Assembly: GCA_030602985.1 (NCBI GenBank)
Contig: JAUVYR010000007.1
Span: 1 to 45,174, forward strand
DNA length: 45,174 nt
Direction of reading: 5' to 3'
Source: Burkholderiales bacterium
Lineage (GTDB): Bacteria > Pseudomonadota > Gammaproteobacteria > Burkholderiales > Burkholderiaceae_C
How positions within the stretch are numbered: position 1 is the stretch's first letter; each line of letters begins with the position of its first letter. Position numbers and translations under genes: made by a program. Below are positions 19,493 through 27,557 of this stretch, in pieces. The notes under the pieces were generated by a model. The model saw only the letters and a program-made list of their open reading frames with translations, did not search any database and was not told where the DNA came from.

Positions 19493-20728
19493 ATGAAACA
19501 AGTTCAAGACGCCTACATCGTCGCAGCCACCCGCACGCCTATTGGCAAGTCGCACAAAGGCTATTTCAAGCACACCCGCCCAGATGACCTTCTGGCCCAC
19601 GTGCTGCGCTCGGCGCTGGCCCAGGTGCCCAATCTGGACCCGGCCACCATCGAAGACGTGATTTGTGGTTGTGCCATTCCCGAGGCTCAACAAGGCCTGA
19701 ACGTGGCGCGCGTCGGCGCGGTGCTGGCTGGGCTGCCCAAGAGTGTGGGGGGCATTACCGTCAACCGATTCTGCGCCTCAGGCCTGAGCGCGGTGCAGAT
19801 GGCCGCCGACCGGATTCGCGTCGGCGAGTCCGACGTGATGATCGCCGCGGGCGTGGAAAGCATGAGCATGGTGCCCATGATGGGCAACTCACCCAGCCTG
19901 TCGCCCACCGTGTTTGCCAACACCGACAACGTGGACGACTACGGCATTGCCTACGGCATGGGGCTGACTGCTGAAAAAGTGGCGCAGCAGTGGAAAGTGT
20001 CGCGCGACGCGCAGGACGCCTTTGCCCTGCAATCGCACCAGCGTGCCATCAAAGCCCAGCAGGCGGGCGAATTCGCCAACGAGATCACGCCGGTGGAAGT
20101 CACCCAGCGCGAGTTGGATCTGGCCAGTGGTGAGGTGCGTTATTCGACACGCACGGTGAATCTGGATGAGGGCGCAAGACCCGATACCTCGCTGGAAGGC
20201 TTGGGCAAACTGAAACCCGCCTTCGCCATTCCCCGTCGTGCCGACCTGACTCCTACCGGTCTGGGTTCCGTGACGGCGGGCAACAGCTCGCAAACCTCAG
20301 ATGGCGCCGGTGCCCTGATCCTGGCCAGCGAAGCAGCGGTCAAGCGTTTCGGCCTCACTCCGTTGGCCCGTTTCGTGAGCTACGCTTCGCGAGGCGTGCC
20401 GCCGCATATCATGGGCATTGGTCCGATCGAAGCGATTCCAGCGGCGCTCAAGGCCGGTGGTCTGTCGCAGAATGACCTGGACTGGATCGAACTGAACGAG
20501 GCGTTCGCCGCCCAGTCGCTGGCGGTGATGAACCAGCTCGGTCTGGACCCGGCCAAAGTCAACCCCATCGGGGGCGCGATCGCGCTGGGGCACCCATTGG
20601 GAGCCACCGGAGCTATCCGTTCGGCGACAGTGGTTCATGCCTTGAAGCGTCACAATCAGCGTTATGGCATGGTGACCATGTGTGTGGGAATGGGCCAGGG
20701 CGCAGCAGGGATTTTCGAGCGCGTCTGA
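19493..20728 (+). CDS. Acetyl-CoA C-acyltransferase (3-ketoacyl-CoA thiolase)
   Basis: AATRTPIGKSHKGYF, VNRFCASGLSAVQMAADRI, ELNEAFAAQSLAV, GGAIALGHPLGATGA, VTMCVGMGQGAAG. Confidence 0.97.
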   Translation: MKQVQDAYIVAATRTPIGKSHKGYFKHTRPDDLLAHVLRSALAQVPNLDPATIEDVICGCAIPEAQQGLNVARVGAVLAGLPKSVGGITVNRFCASGLSAVQMAADRIRVGESDVMIAAGVESMSMVPMMGNSPSLSPTVFANTDNVDDYGIAYGMGLTAEKVAQQWKVSRDAQDAFALQSHQRAIKAQQAGEFANEITPVEVTQRELDLASGEVRYSTRTVNLDEGARPDTSLEGLGKLKPAFAIPRRADLTPTGLGSVTAGNSSQTSDGAGALILASEAAVKRFGLTPLARFVSYASRGVPPHIMGIGPIEAIPAALKAGGLSQNDLDWIELNEAFAAQSLAVMNQLGLDPAKVNPIGGAIALGHPLGATGAIRSATVVHALKRHNQRYGMVTMCVGMGQGAAGIFERV

Positions 20729-20759
20729 ACCAGCCCCAGCCAGCGGCGAGGAGACCCTG

Positions 20760-21608
20760 TTGATCGATCAGAACACCCAGCGGGCTGAAGCCCATTCTTT
20801 TGATGAAGCCATGGCGCTTCAACCGCAGGGTTCCGGTCGCTGGCAGGGTCTTGCCCATCCGGGCTACCAGAACATGGTGGGGCCGTTTGGTGGCATCACC
20901 GCCGCCCAGGCCCTGAAAGCCGTGCTGCTCCACCCGGATCGCCTGGGTGAGCCCGTTTCGCTGACCGTGAACTTCGCGGCCGCCATCGATCCCGCCTTGC
21001 CTTTCACCATTCAGGCGGTGCCTGTGCGAACCAATCGGTCCACCCAGCACTGGACCCTGAGCATGGTGCAGCGCGATGCCATGGGCGAAGAACCCATCGT
21101 CCTGACGGGAACCGCCGTGACGGCCAAGCGCCGCACCACCTGGAGTGCGGTGGATGCCGTGATGCCCCCCGTGCCCGCTCCCCAGACCTTGCCCCGCGTG
21201 CCGGTGGTGAGTCATCTGGAATGGCTCAAGCGTTACGACTTTCGCCTGTGCGCAGGCAGCTTGCCCGTGCATTGGGACGATGCCGAAGCCGACAGTCTCA
21301 CCCAGCTGTGGATGAGGGACGATCCGCCCCGACCCATCGATTTCTGCAGCCTGACGGCCTGTGCCGATGCCTTTTTTCCGAGGGTCTGGCTGCGGCGTGC
21401 TCGCATGACCCCCGCAGGCACGGTATCCATGACGGTCTACATCCATGTCGGTACCGCTGAACTGGAAGCCTCGGGCACGCGTTATCTGCTGGGTCAGGCT
21501 CGGGCACAATCGTATTTCAACGGGTATTTCGACCAGAGCGCCCAGCTCTGGAATGAAACCGGCCACCTGCTGGCCACCACCCACCAGATCGTTTACTTCA
21601 AGGAATGA
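20760..21608 (+). CDS. Acyl-CoA thioesterase, double hotdog (TesB-like)
   Basis: GRWQGLAHPGYQNMVGPFGGITAAQALKAVL...LSMVQRDAMGEEPIVLTGTAV...YFDQSAQLWNETGHLLATTHQIVYFKE. The track starts at 20682 inside the thiolase gene; TTG at 20760 preferred. Confidence 0.82.
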   Translation: MIDQNTQRAEAHSFDEAMALQPQGSGRWQGLAHPGYQNMVGPFGGITAAQALKAVLLHPDRLGEPVSLTVNFAAAIDPALPFTIQAVPVRTNRSTQHWTLSMVQRDAMGEEPIVLTGTAVTAKRRTTWSAVDAVMPPVPAPQTLPRVPVVSHLEWLKRYDFRLCAGSLPVHWDDAEADSLTQLWMRDDPPRPIDFCSLTACADAFFPRVWLRRARMTPAGTVSMTVYIHVGTAELEASGTRYLLGQARAQSYFNGYFDQSAQLWNETGHLLATTHQIVYFKE

Positions 21609-22378
21609 CTCTCATGTCCGACATCCTCACCCACGTCGAAGACGGCATCATGACGTTGACGTTCAACCGCCTGGCGCGCAAGAACTCCATCACCACCGCC
21701 ATGTACACCGCCCTGGCCGATGCCATTGAGCAGGCACAGGTCAATGACCGGATCCGTGTGGTGGTCATTCAGGGCGATGAATCGATATTCAGTGCCGGTA
21801 ATGACCTGGGGGATTTTCTGAACCAGCCGCCCGCTGGCGAGGATGCGCCTGTCTTCCGTTTTCTGCGCAACATCGCTACCTTTCCCAAGCCACTGGTGGC
21901 GGCAGTCTGTGGACCCGCCGTCGGCATTGGCACCACCCTGCTGTTTCACTGCGATCTGGTATATGCCGGCGACAACGCGGCTTTTTCCATGCCCTTCGTG
22001 AACCTGGGTCTGTGCGCCGAAGGGGCCTCCAGCCTGTTGGCGCCGCAGATGTTTGGCTACCACCGCGCTGCCGAAGCGTTGTTGCTCGGTGACGCCTTCT
22101 ATGCCGAAGCAGCTCTGGAAGTCGGTCTTGTCAACAAGGTATTGCCGCCCTCGGAGACCAATGCCTACGCCGCCCAGGTGGCCCGCAAGCTGGCGGCCAA
22201 GCCGATCAGCTCCCTGGTGGAAACCAAACGCCTGATGAAGAAAGGGCAGCAGACCGAAGTGCTCAAGGTCATGGCCGATGAAGGCGCCATTTTTGGGCGC
22301 ATGTTGCGCGAGCCTGCTGCCAAAGAGGCTTTTGCCGCTTTCATGCAGAAGCGTCAACCGGACTTCTCTCGTCTATGA
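21605..22378 (+). CDS. Enoyl-CoA hydratase/isomerase
   Basis: Crotonase signatures (MTLTFNRLARKNSITTAMYTALADAI, GNDLGDFL, PLVAAVCGPAVGIGTTLLFHCDLVYAGDNAAFSMPFVNLGLCAEGASS). Confidence 0.95.
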   Translation: MTLMSDILTHVEDGIMTLTFNRLARKNSITTAMYTALADAIEQAQVNDRIRVVVIQGDESIFSAGNDLGDFLNQPPAGEDAPVFRFLRNIATFPKPLVAAVCGPAVGIGTTLLFHCDLVYAGDNAAFSMPFVNLGLCAEGASSLLAPQMFGYHRAAEALLLGDAFYAEAALEVGLVNKVLPPSETNAYAAQVARKLAAKPISSLVETKRLMKKGQQTEVLKVMADEGAIFGRMLREPAAKEAFAAFMQKRQPDFSRL

Positions 22379-22869
22379 GCAAGGCCATCGTCCACCCGCC
22401 ATCGACGCCCATCGAGTTCGAGTCCGCATTTATCGAAGGCGTGCGCCAGATCTTTGAAGAAAAAATCGTCTTCAACACGGTTTTGGGCCTGAAGATCACA
22501 TCCATCACGCCGGAGCTGGTGACCGCGCGCATCGACATGCGGCCTGAGCTGGTCGGCCATTACGCCTACAACCGCATCCATGGTGGTGTGATCAGCGCTG
22601 GGCTCGATGCCATGGGTGGGCTCGCCGTGATGGCAGCCATCGGCGCGCGCCACATGGACGAATCGCCAGAGCAACGTTTGCACCGTTTTGCCAAACTGGG
22701 CACCATCGACCTCCGGATCGACTATTTGCGCCCAGGCATCGGTGAATGGTTTGAACTCAAGGCCGAGGTCTTGCGCCTCGGCTCGCGGGTGGCCACCACC
22801 CGGATGGGTTTCTACGCCGCCGACGGCAAGATGCTGTCCAGCGGCGCCGGTGCCTATATCGTCTCCTGA
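22375..22869 (+). CDS. PaaI-family hotdog thioesterase
   Basis: RIHGGVISAGLDAMGGLAVM..LGTIDLRIDYLRPG hotdog motif; ATGA overlap with the upstream hydratase gene. Confidence 0.88.
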   Translation: MSKAIVHPPSTPIEFESAFIEGVRQIFEEKIVFNTVLGLKITSITPELVTARIDMRPELVGHYAYNRIHGGVISAGLDAMGGLAVMAAIGARHMDESPEQRLHRFAKLGTIDLRIDYLRPGIGEWFELKAEVLRLGSRVATTRMGFYAADGKMLSSGAGAYIVS

Positions 22870-22871
22870 AG

Positions 22872-23084
22872 TCAGTGGCCGTGGGCCACGACTTCTCCAG
22901 CCTTCAGCCGATACACGGTCCCACAATAGGGGCAACGCACTTCCCCGGTCTTGGCCACATCCAGGTACACCTTGGGGTGGCTGTTCCAGAGTTTCATGTC
23001 CGCCTGCGGGCTGGGACAGAAACCCCCCCCGTGGCTGTTCAGATCTTTGGCGGCAAGTTCGACAACGGCTTGGCTCATGTTCAC
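22872..23084 (-). CDS. Zinc-finger (zf-CHCC type) domain-containing protein
   Basis: 70 aa; FCPSPQADMKLWNSHPKVYLDVAKTGEVRCPYCGTVYRL, as in the NDUFS6-like zf-CHCC family; overlaps the ilvE stop. Confidence 0.88.
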   Translation of the reverse strand: MNMSQAVVELAAKDLNSHGGGFCPSPQADMKLWNSHPKVYLDVAKTGEVRCPYCGTVYRLKAGEVVAHGH

Positions 23085-24016
23085 ACCTTGGTCAGCCAGT
23101 GGGCATATTGGGGGTTGCGGCCATTCACGATATCAAAAAAGGCCGTCTGCACTTTTTCAGTGATCGGGCCGCGGCTGCCTGCTCCGATCTCGATCCGGTC
23201 CAGTTCACGGATCGGGGTGACTTCTGCTGCGGTTCCGGTGAAAAAGGCTTCATCGGCAATGTAGACCTCATCGCGGGTGATGCGTTTTTGCACGATCTCC
23301 AGGCCCAGATCCTTGGCGATGTGGAACACGGTATTGCGCGTGATGCCGTTCAGGGCCCCGGCCGACAGGTCAGGCGTGTAGATCACCCCGTTTTTGATGA
23401 TGAAGAGGTTTTCTCCAGCCCCTTCGCTGACGAATCCGGCCGAATCAAGCAGCAACGCTTCATCGTAGCCCTCGTCCGTGGCCTCCATGTTGGCCAGGAT
23501 GGAGTTGGTGTAGTTGCTCACCGCCTTGGCTTGCGTCATGGTGATGTTGACATGGTGGCGGGTGTAGCTGCTCGTCTTCACGCGAATACCGCGCTTGAGG
23601 CCTTCTTCGCCCAGGTAGGCGCCCCATGCCCATGCGGCCACCATCAGGTGGATGGTGTTGCCTTTGGGTGACACGCCCAGTTTCTGGTCACCGACCCAGG
23701 TCAGCGGGCGGATATAACCGCTTTCCAGCCTATTTTCGCGAATCACAGCCTTCTGCGCTTCATTCACCTGTTCCTGGGTGAACGGAATTTTCATGCGCAG
23801 GATCTTGGCGCTGTTGAACAGGCGCTCAGTGTGTTCCTGCAGACGAAAAATGGCGGGTCCATGGATGGTGTTGTAGGCACGAACCCCTTCGAAAGCACCG
23901 CAACCGTAGTGCAGGGTGTGCGTCAGCACATGGATCTTGGCATCGCGCCAGTCCACCATCTGGCCATCCATCCAGATTTTGCCGTCGCGGTCGGACATGG
24001 AGGGGGTTGCAGTCAT
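23081..24016 (-). CDS. ilvE: Branched-chain amino acid aminotransferase
   Basis: KIWMDGQMVDWRDAKIHVLTHTLHYGCGAFEGVRAY; GVIYTPDLSAGALNGITRNTV; class IV aminotransferase. Confidence 0.97.
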   Translation of the reverse strand: MTATPSMSDRDGKIWMDGQMVDWRDAKIHVLTHTLHYGCGAFEGVRAYNTIHGPAIFRLQEHTERLFNSAKILRMKIPFTQEQVNEAQKAVIRENRLESGYIRPLTWVGDQKLGVSPKGNTIHLMVAAWAWGAYLGEEGLKRGIRVKTSSYTRHHVNITMTQAKAVSNYTNSILANMEATDEGYDEALLLDSAGFVSEGAGENLFIIKNGVIYTPDLSAGALNGITRNTVFHIAKDLGLEIVQKRITRDEVYIADEAFFTGTAAEVTPIRELDRIEIGAGSRGPITEKVQTAFFDIVNGRNPQYAHWLTKV

Positions 24017-24135
24017 CTTTTGCCTCAAAATAAAATGTGAAAGTCAAGTGTGATCAACAGGGTTAAGCCCCGTCTTTTCCAGCGAATCTGATTTTACGGC
24101 CTGACGTAAGCTTAAAAATTTTTTCTTTAAGACCC

Positions 24136-24162
24136 TAAAGTTTGTCCGTGAACTGCCGAAAT
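24136..24162 (+). promoter_or_regulatory. Putative sigma28 (FliA) promoter: TAAAGTTT-N11-GCCGAAAT
   Basis: -35 TAAAGTTT is an exact match to the FliA consensus; spacer exactly 11 nt; -10 GCCGAAAT versus consensus GCCGATAA; about 54 nt upstream of the ATG at 24216. Confidence 0.85.
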
Positions 24163-24215
24163 GAGAAGAAAGCGGGCATCCCGTCTGATCTTTTGACGCT
24201 CGCGAGGAGTTCGCC

Positions 24216-24956
24216 ATGCTGACCATTTCTTCTGTTGCTGTCTCTCCCGTCCCACCGCAGGCGCCAACGGTGGTTCGTGTGCAGCCGACTGCGCCTGTCA
24301 AGGCGAGCGACAACGTGTCTGCTGAGAATCAGGGAGTGGTGGCGCCTGTGACACCTGTGGGTGAAGGTTTCCGCGTCCAGGCAGGCGTGGCAACGCCCTC
24401 ATTGCCGCCTGTCAATCCCACCGGCGAAACGCCGCGGGTCAACAACTTCAACAATACTGCAACGCCCGAACGCCTGGGTGATGCGGTCGTGGTGTCGGCC
24501 GCACTTGCTCAGCGGTCAACAGCTGCTTTGGCAACCAGTGCACCGCGTAACGAGCCCTCCTTCCAGAATGCAAGGGATTCTTCAGCCGAAGAGGCCAATG
24601 AGGCGCGCCTGAATGCCGAGCCTCCAGACAGGGCCAACACGTCTTCAGCTCAGTTGAGCCCTGAAGCCCCCCGTTTGCGCGGTGAGTTGCCAGTCGAAGT
24701 GCAGAATCCGGCCATGGCAGCCATGGAAGCGCAGATCAACGACCTGCTACCCAATATCTGGTCGGCCAGTCGTGCGGCAGTGGATGTCCTGATCGGTGAA
24801 GAGGCCCGCGCAGCTGCCGCCGCGCGTTCTGAAATCCTCGCTGGTCGCGCTTCGGGGAATGCGGAGCGAGTGAATGAGGCGGCTGAAAACTACAACCGAA
24901 CCTCCAATTTGCCTGGTGAACCGAGCGCAGGCCGCAATATCGACCGTCTCGTCTAG
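24216..24956 (+). CDS. Uncharacterised Pro/Ala-rich protein, putative flagellar-regulon member
   Basis: 246 aa, good RBS (GAGGAG) before the ATG, FliA-type promoter upstream, converges on cheB; no family recognised. Confidence 0.8.
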   Translation: MLTISSVAVSPVPPQAPTVVRVQPTAPVKASDNVSAENQGVVAPVTPVGEGFRVQAGVATPSLPPVNPTGETPRVNNFNNTATPERLGDAVVVSAALAQRSTAALATSAPRNEPSFQNARDSSAEEANEARLNAEPPDRANTSSAQLSPEAPRLRGELPVEVQNPAMAAMEAQINDLLPNIWSASRAAVDVLIGEEARAAAAARSEILAGRASGNAERVNEAAENYNRTSNLPGEPSAGRNIDRLV

Positions 24957-24961
24957 ACCGG

Positions 24962-26062
24962 TCAGATGCGGTGGCGCACGCCGCCAGCGCTGTTGACGCG
25001 ATCGATGATGGCTTTCGCGATCGATTTGAGCGGCAACACCTCGTGCACGGCCCCCTGCTGAATCGCCATCTTGGGCATCCCGAACACAATGCAGCTGGCC
25101 TCGTCCTGGGCCAGGTTGTAACTGCCTGCATCTCGCATTTCTTTCATGGCGGTTGCACCGTCGCCTCCCATGCCGGTCAGCATCACGCCGATGGCATTGG
25201 GCCCCAGCACCCGGGCACAGGACTTGAACAGCACCTCCACGGACGGTTTGTGACGATTCACCGGTGGAGAGTCGTCAACCACGGCCACGTAATTGGCACC
25301 GCTGCGTTCAATGTGGAACTGCTTGCCCCCTGGCGCAATGTAGGCATGGCCGGGCAGGATACGCTGCCCGTTCACGGCTTCTGAAACCCGGATCTTGCAC
25401 AACGAATCCAGCCTGGCCGCAAAGCTGGTAGTGAATCCGGCTGGCATGTGTTGTGTGATGACGATGGCCGGCGAATCGGGCGGCAGTTCCACCAGAATCT
25501 CCTTGATGGCTTCTGTCCCTCCGGTGGAAGCGCCCACGCAGATGACTTTTTCAGTGGAGAGTCGATGGACCGTCAGGGGTTTGTTATCCGTGAGCGATAC
25601 CTGACCAGTGGCAGAACCATGGCCCGCGACAGTCGGGGCCGGCGAGACATGCCGGGCCACACGTGCCTTGCTGGCCACACGAATCTTTTCGACAATGTCT
25701 GCCCCGAGCGCTGTCAGACCACTGGCCACCCCGATACGGGGCTTGGCCACAAAGTCGACAGCACCCATTTCCAGGGCCCGCAAGGTGGTGTCCGCGCCCT
25801 GCTCAGTCAGCGTGGAGACCATCACCACTGGCATCGGGCGCAACCGCATCAGTCGAGAAAGGAACTCCAGGCCGTCCATCTTGGGCATTTCCACGTCCAG
25901 GGTGATCACGTCCGGGTTCAGCTCCCGGATCATCTCGCGCGCCATGAGTGGATCATTGGCGGCGCCAATACAGCACATATCGGGCTGTTTGTTGATGATC
26001 TCGGTCAACAGACTGCGGACCAGCGCGGAATCGTCAACCACCACCACCTTGATTTTCTGCAT
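24962..26062 (-). CDS. cheB: Protein-glutamate methylesterase/glutaminase CheB
   Basis: REC domain ([17 protein letters not shown]...[17 protein letters not shown]) plus CheB catalytic domain ([48 protein letters not shown]). Confidence 0.98.
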   Translation of the reverse strand: MQKIKVVVVDDSALVRSLLTEIINKQPDMCCIGAANDPLMAREMIRELNPDVITLDVEMPKMDGLEFLSRLMRLRPMPVVMVSTLTEQGADTTLRALEMGAVDFVAKPRIGVASGLTALGADIVEKIRVASKARVARHVSPAPTVAGHGSATGQVSLTDNKPLTVHRLSTEKVICVGASTGGTEAIKEILVELPPDSPAIVITQHMPAGFTTSFAARLDSLCKIRVSEAVNGQRILPGHAYIAPGGKQFHIERSGANYVAVVDDSPPVNRHKPSVEVLFKSCARVLGPNAIGVMLTGMGGDGATAMKEMRDAGSYNLAQDEASCIVFGMPKMAIQQGAVHEVLPLKSIAKAIIDRVNSAGGVRHRI

Positions 26063-26077
26063 CCGTGCCGTTCCTTG

Positions 26078-26704
26078 TCAGAACAGATCCACCGAGCCAC
26101 CCGATGTGGACTGGACCACCTTGGTGGCCACACCTTGACGCTCTTGAGATTCGAGGGTGTCGGGATGGGCATGGGCCAGACGTTTGACCATGGCTTTGCC
26201 AGAAACAGGGAAGAACACCACCTTGCGCGGGTAGATGTCGAGCACGTCTTTGGACACCACAGGAATGCGCTCGGTGGAGAGGTAGTCCAGCACGAATTTG
26301 GTGTTGCGTTCGCCCACATTCATGCTGGTGAAGCCCGAGATCACCGCGCCGCCACCGAAAACCTTGGCCTGCATGTATTCCCGCGACGAACCCATCTTCA
26401 CCAGTTCGTTGATCAGCAGTTCCATGGCGTACGACCCGTATCGACCCGAGGTGTCGGCCCCACCGTCAGGCAGCATGAAATGGTTCATGCCACCGATGCG
26501 CAGTCGCGAATCCCAGATGCAGGCGGCAATGCAGGAGCCGAGTACCGTCATGATGACCAGGTCTTCGTTTGCCACGAAGTATTCGCCAGGCAGTACCTTG
26601 GCCGCGTTGTATTTGAAGTGCTGGTCGTGGAAGAAAAAAGACGCTTCCCCCGGTTTGCGAGTGCGGGCCTTCAGGGTTTTGAGGTAATCGGGACTGCGGT
26701 GCAT
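26078..26704 (-). CDS. cheD: Chemoreceptor glutamine deamidase CheD
   Basis: VLGSCIAACIWDSRLRIGGMNHFMLPDGG, KVFGGGAVI; start at MHRSPD (26704) avoids overlap with cheR. Confidence 0.95.
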   Translation of the reverse strand: MHRSPDYLKTLKARTRKPGEASFFFHDQHFKYNAAKVLPGEYFVANEDLVIMTVLGSCIAACIWDSRLRIGGMNHFMLPDGGADTSGRYGSYAMELLINELVKMGSSREYMQAKVFGGGAVISGFTSMNVGERNTKFVLDYLSTERIPVVSKDVLDIYPRKVVFFPVSGKAMVKRLAHAHPDTLESQERQGVATKVVQSTSGGSVDLF

Positions 26705-26708
26705 GGCC

Positions 26709-27539
26709 TCAGACTTTTTCGTAAACGGTTTTACCACGCAAAGTGAACAACGCCCGCGCATCACTGAAGTTTTCAGCATGACCCACGAACAGGGTTCCCT
26801 TGGGCTTCATGAGCCGATGGATGCGGCCCAGCACTTGCCGCTGAGTGGGATTGTCAAAATAAATCATCACGTTGCGGCAAAAAACCACATCAAAGGTTTC
26901 GCGCAGGCTCCAGTTGTCTTCGATCAGATTCAGGGAGAAGAAGGTGATGTGTTTTTGCAACTCCGGTTTGATCCGGGCCATGCCTTGATTGCTGCCTTTG
27001 CCTTTCAGAAAGTATTTCTGTAACTGGCTGGATGTCAGGTTCTTGAGACTGTCGAGCTTGTAGACACCACGTGACGCGGTGTTCAACACTTTCGTATCGA
27101 TGTCGCTCGCCCAGATATGAAACCGCCCGTTGATGCCGAGCACATCGGCCAGTGTGATGGCGATGGAATAGGGCTCTTCACCCGTGGAGGCTGCGCTGCA
27201 CCAGATCTTCCATTCGTGGTCGGGTGCGGCCTGGATCAGGCGCGTCAACTCTGTGAAATGGTGGTTCTCGCGAAAAAAAGATGTGAGATTGGTCGTCAAG
27301 GCGTTGACGAACTCCTGCCATTCATCGCCATCAGGCTGGCGCTCCAGCCATTCCAGATAGTCCTTGAAGCTGTGATGACCCGTTTCCCGCAGCCGGCGCG
27401 CAATCCGGCTGTAAACCATGGCCTGTTTACCGTCGTGCAGGCTGATGCCGGCATGCTGGTAGATCAGCGCCTTGATCCGGTCAAAGTCGGACTTCGTCCA
27501 GGTGAACTCTCGACTTTGAAGCTGGGCCGTGTCGTCCAT
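26709..27539 (-). CDS. cheR: Chemotaxis protein methyltransferase CheR
   Basis: NLTSFFRENHHF, WCSAASTGEEPYSIAITLAD, FDVVFCRNVMIYFDNPTQRQVL, GTLFVGHAENFSD. Confidence 0.97.
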   Translation of the reverse strand: MDDTAQLQSREFTWTKSDFDRIKALIYQHAGISLHDGKQAMVYSRIARRLRETGHHSFKDYLEWLERQPDGDEWQEFVNALTTNLTSFFRENHHFTELTRLIQAAPDHEWKIWCSAASTGEEPYSIAITLADVLGINGRFHIWASDIDTKVLNTASRGVYKLDSLKNLTSSQLQKYFLKGKGSNQGMARIKPELQKHITFFSLNLIEDNWSLRETFDVVFCRNVMIYFDNPTQRQVLGRIHRLMKPKGTLFVGHAENFSDARALFTLRGKTVYEKV

Positions 27540-27557
27540 GGATGGAATCCGTTGACG

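Noticed and set aside
25448-26746. 432-aa plus-strand ORF over cheB/cheD
   Set aside because: Antisense shadow of conserved chemotaxis genes; composition skewed to H, G, R, Q.
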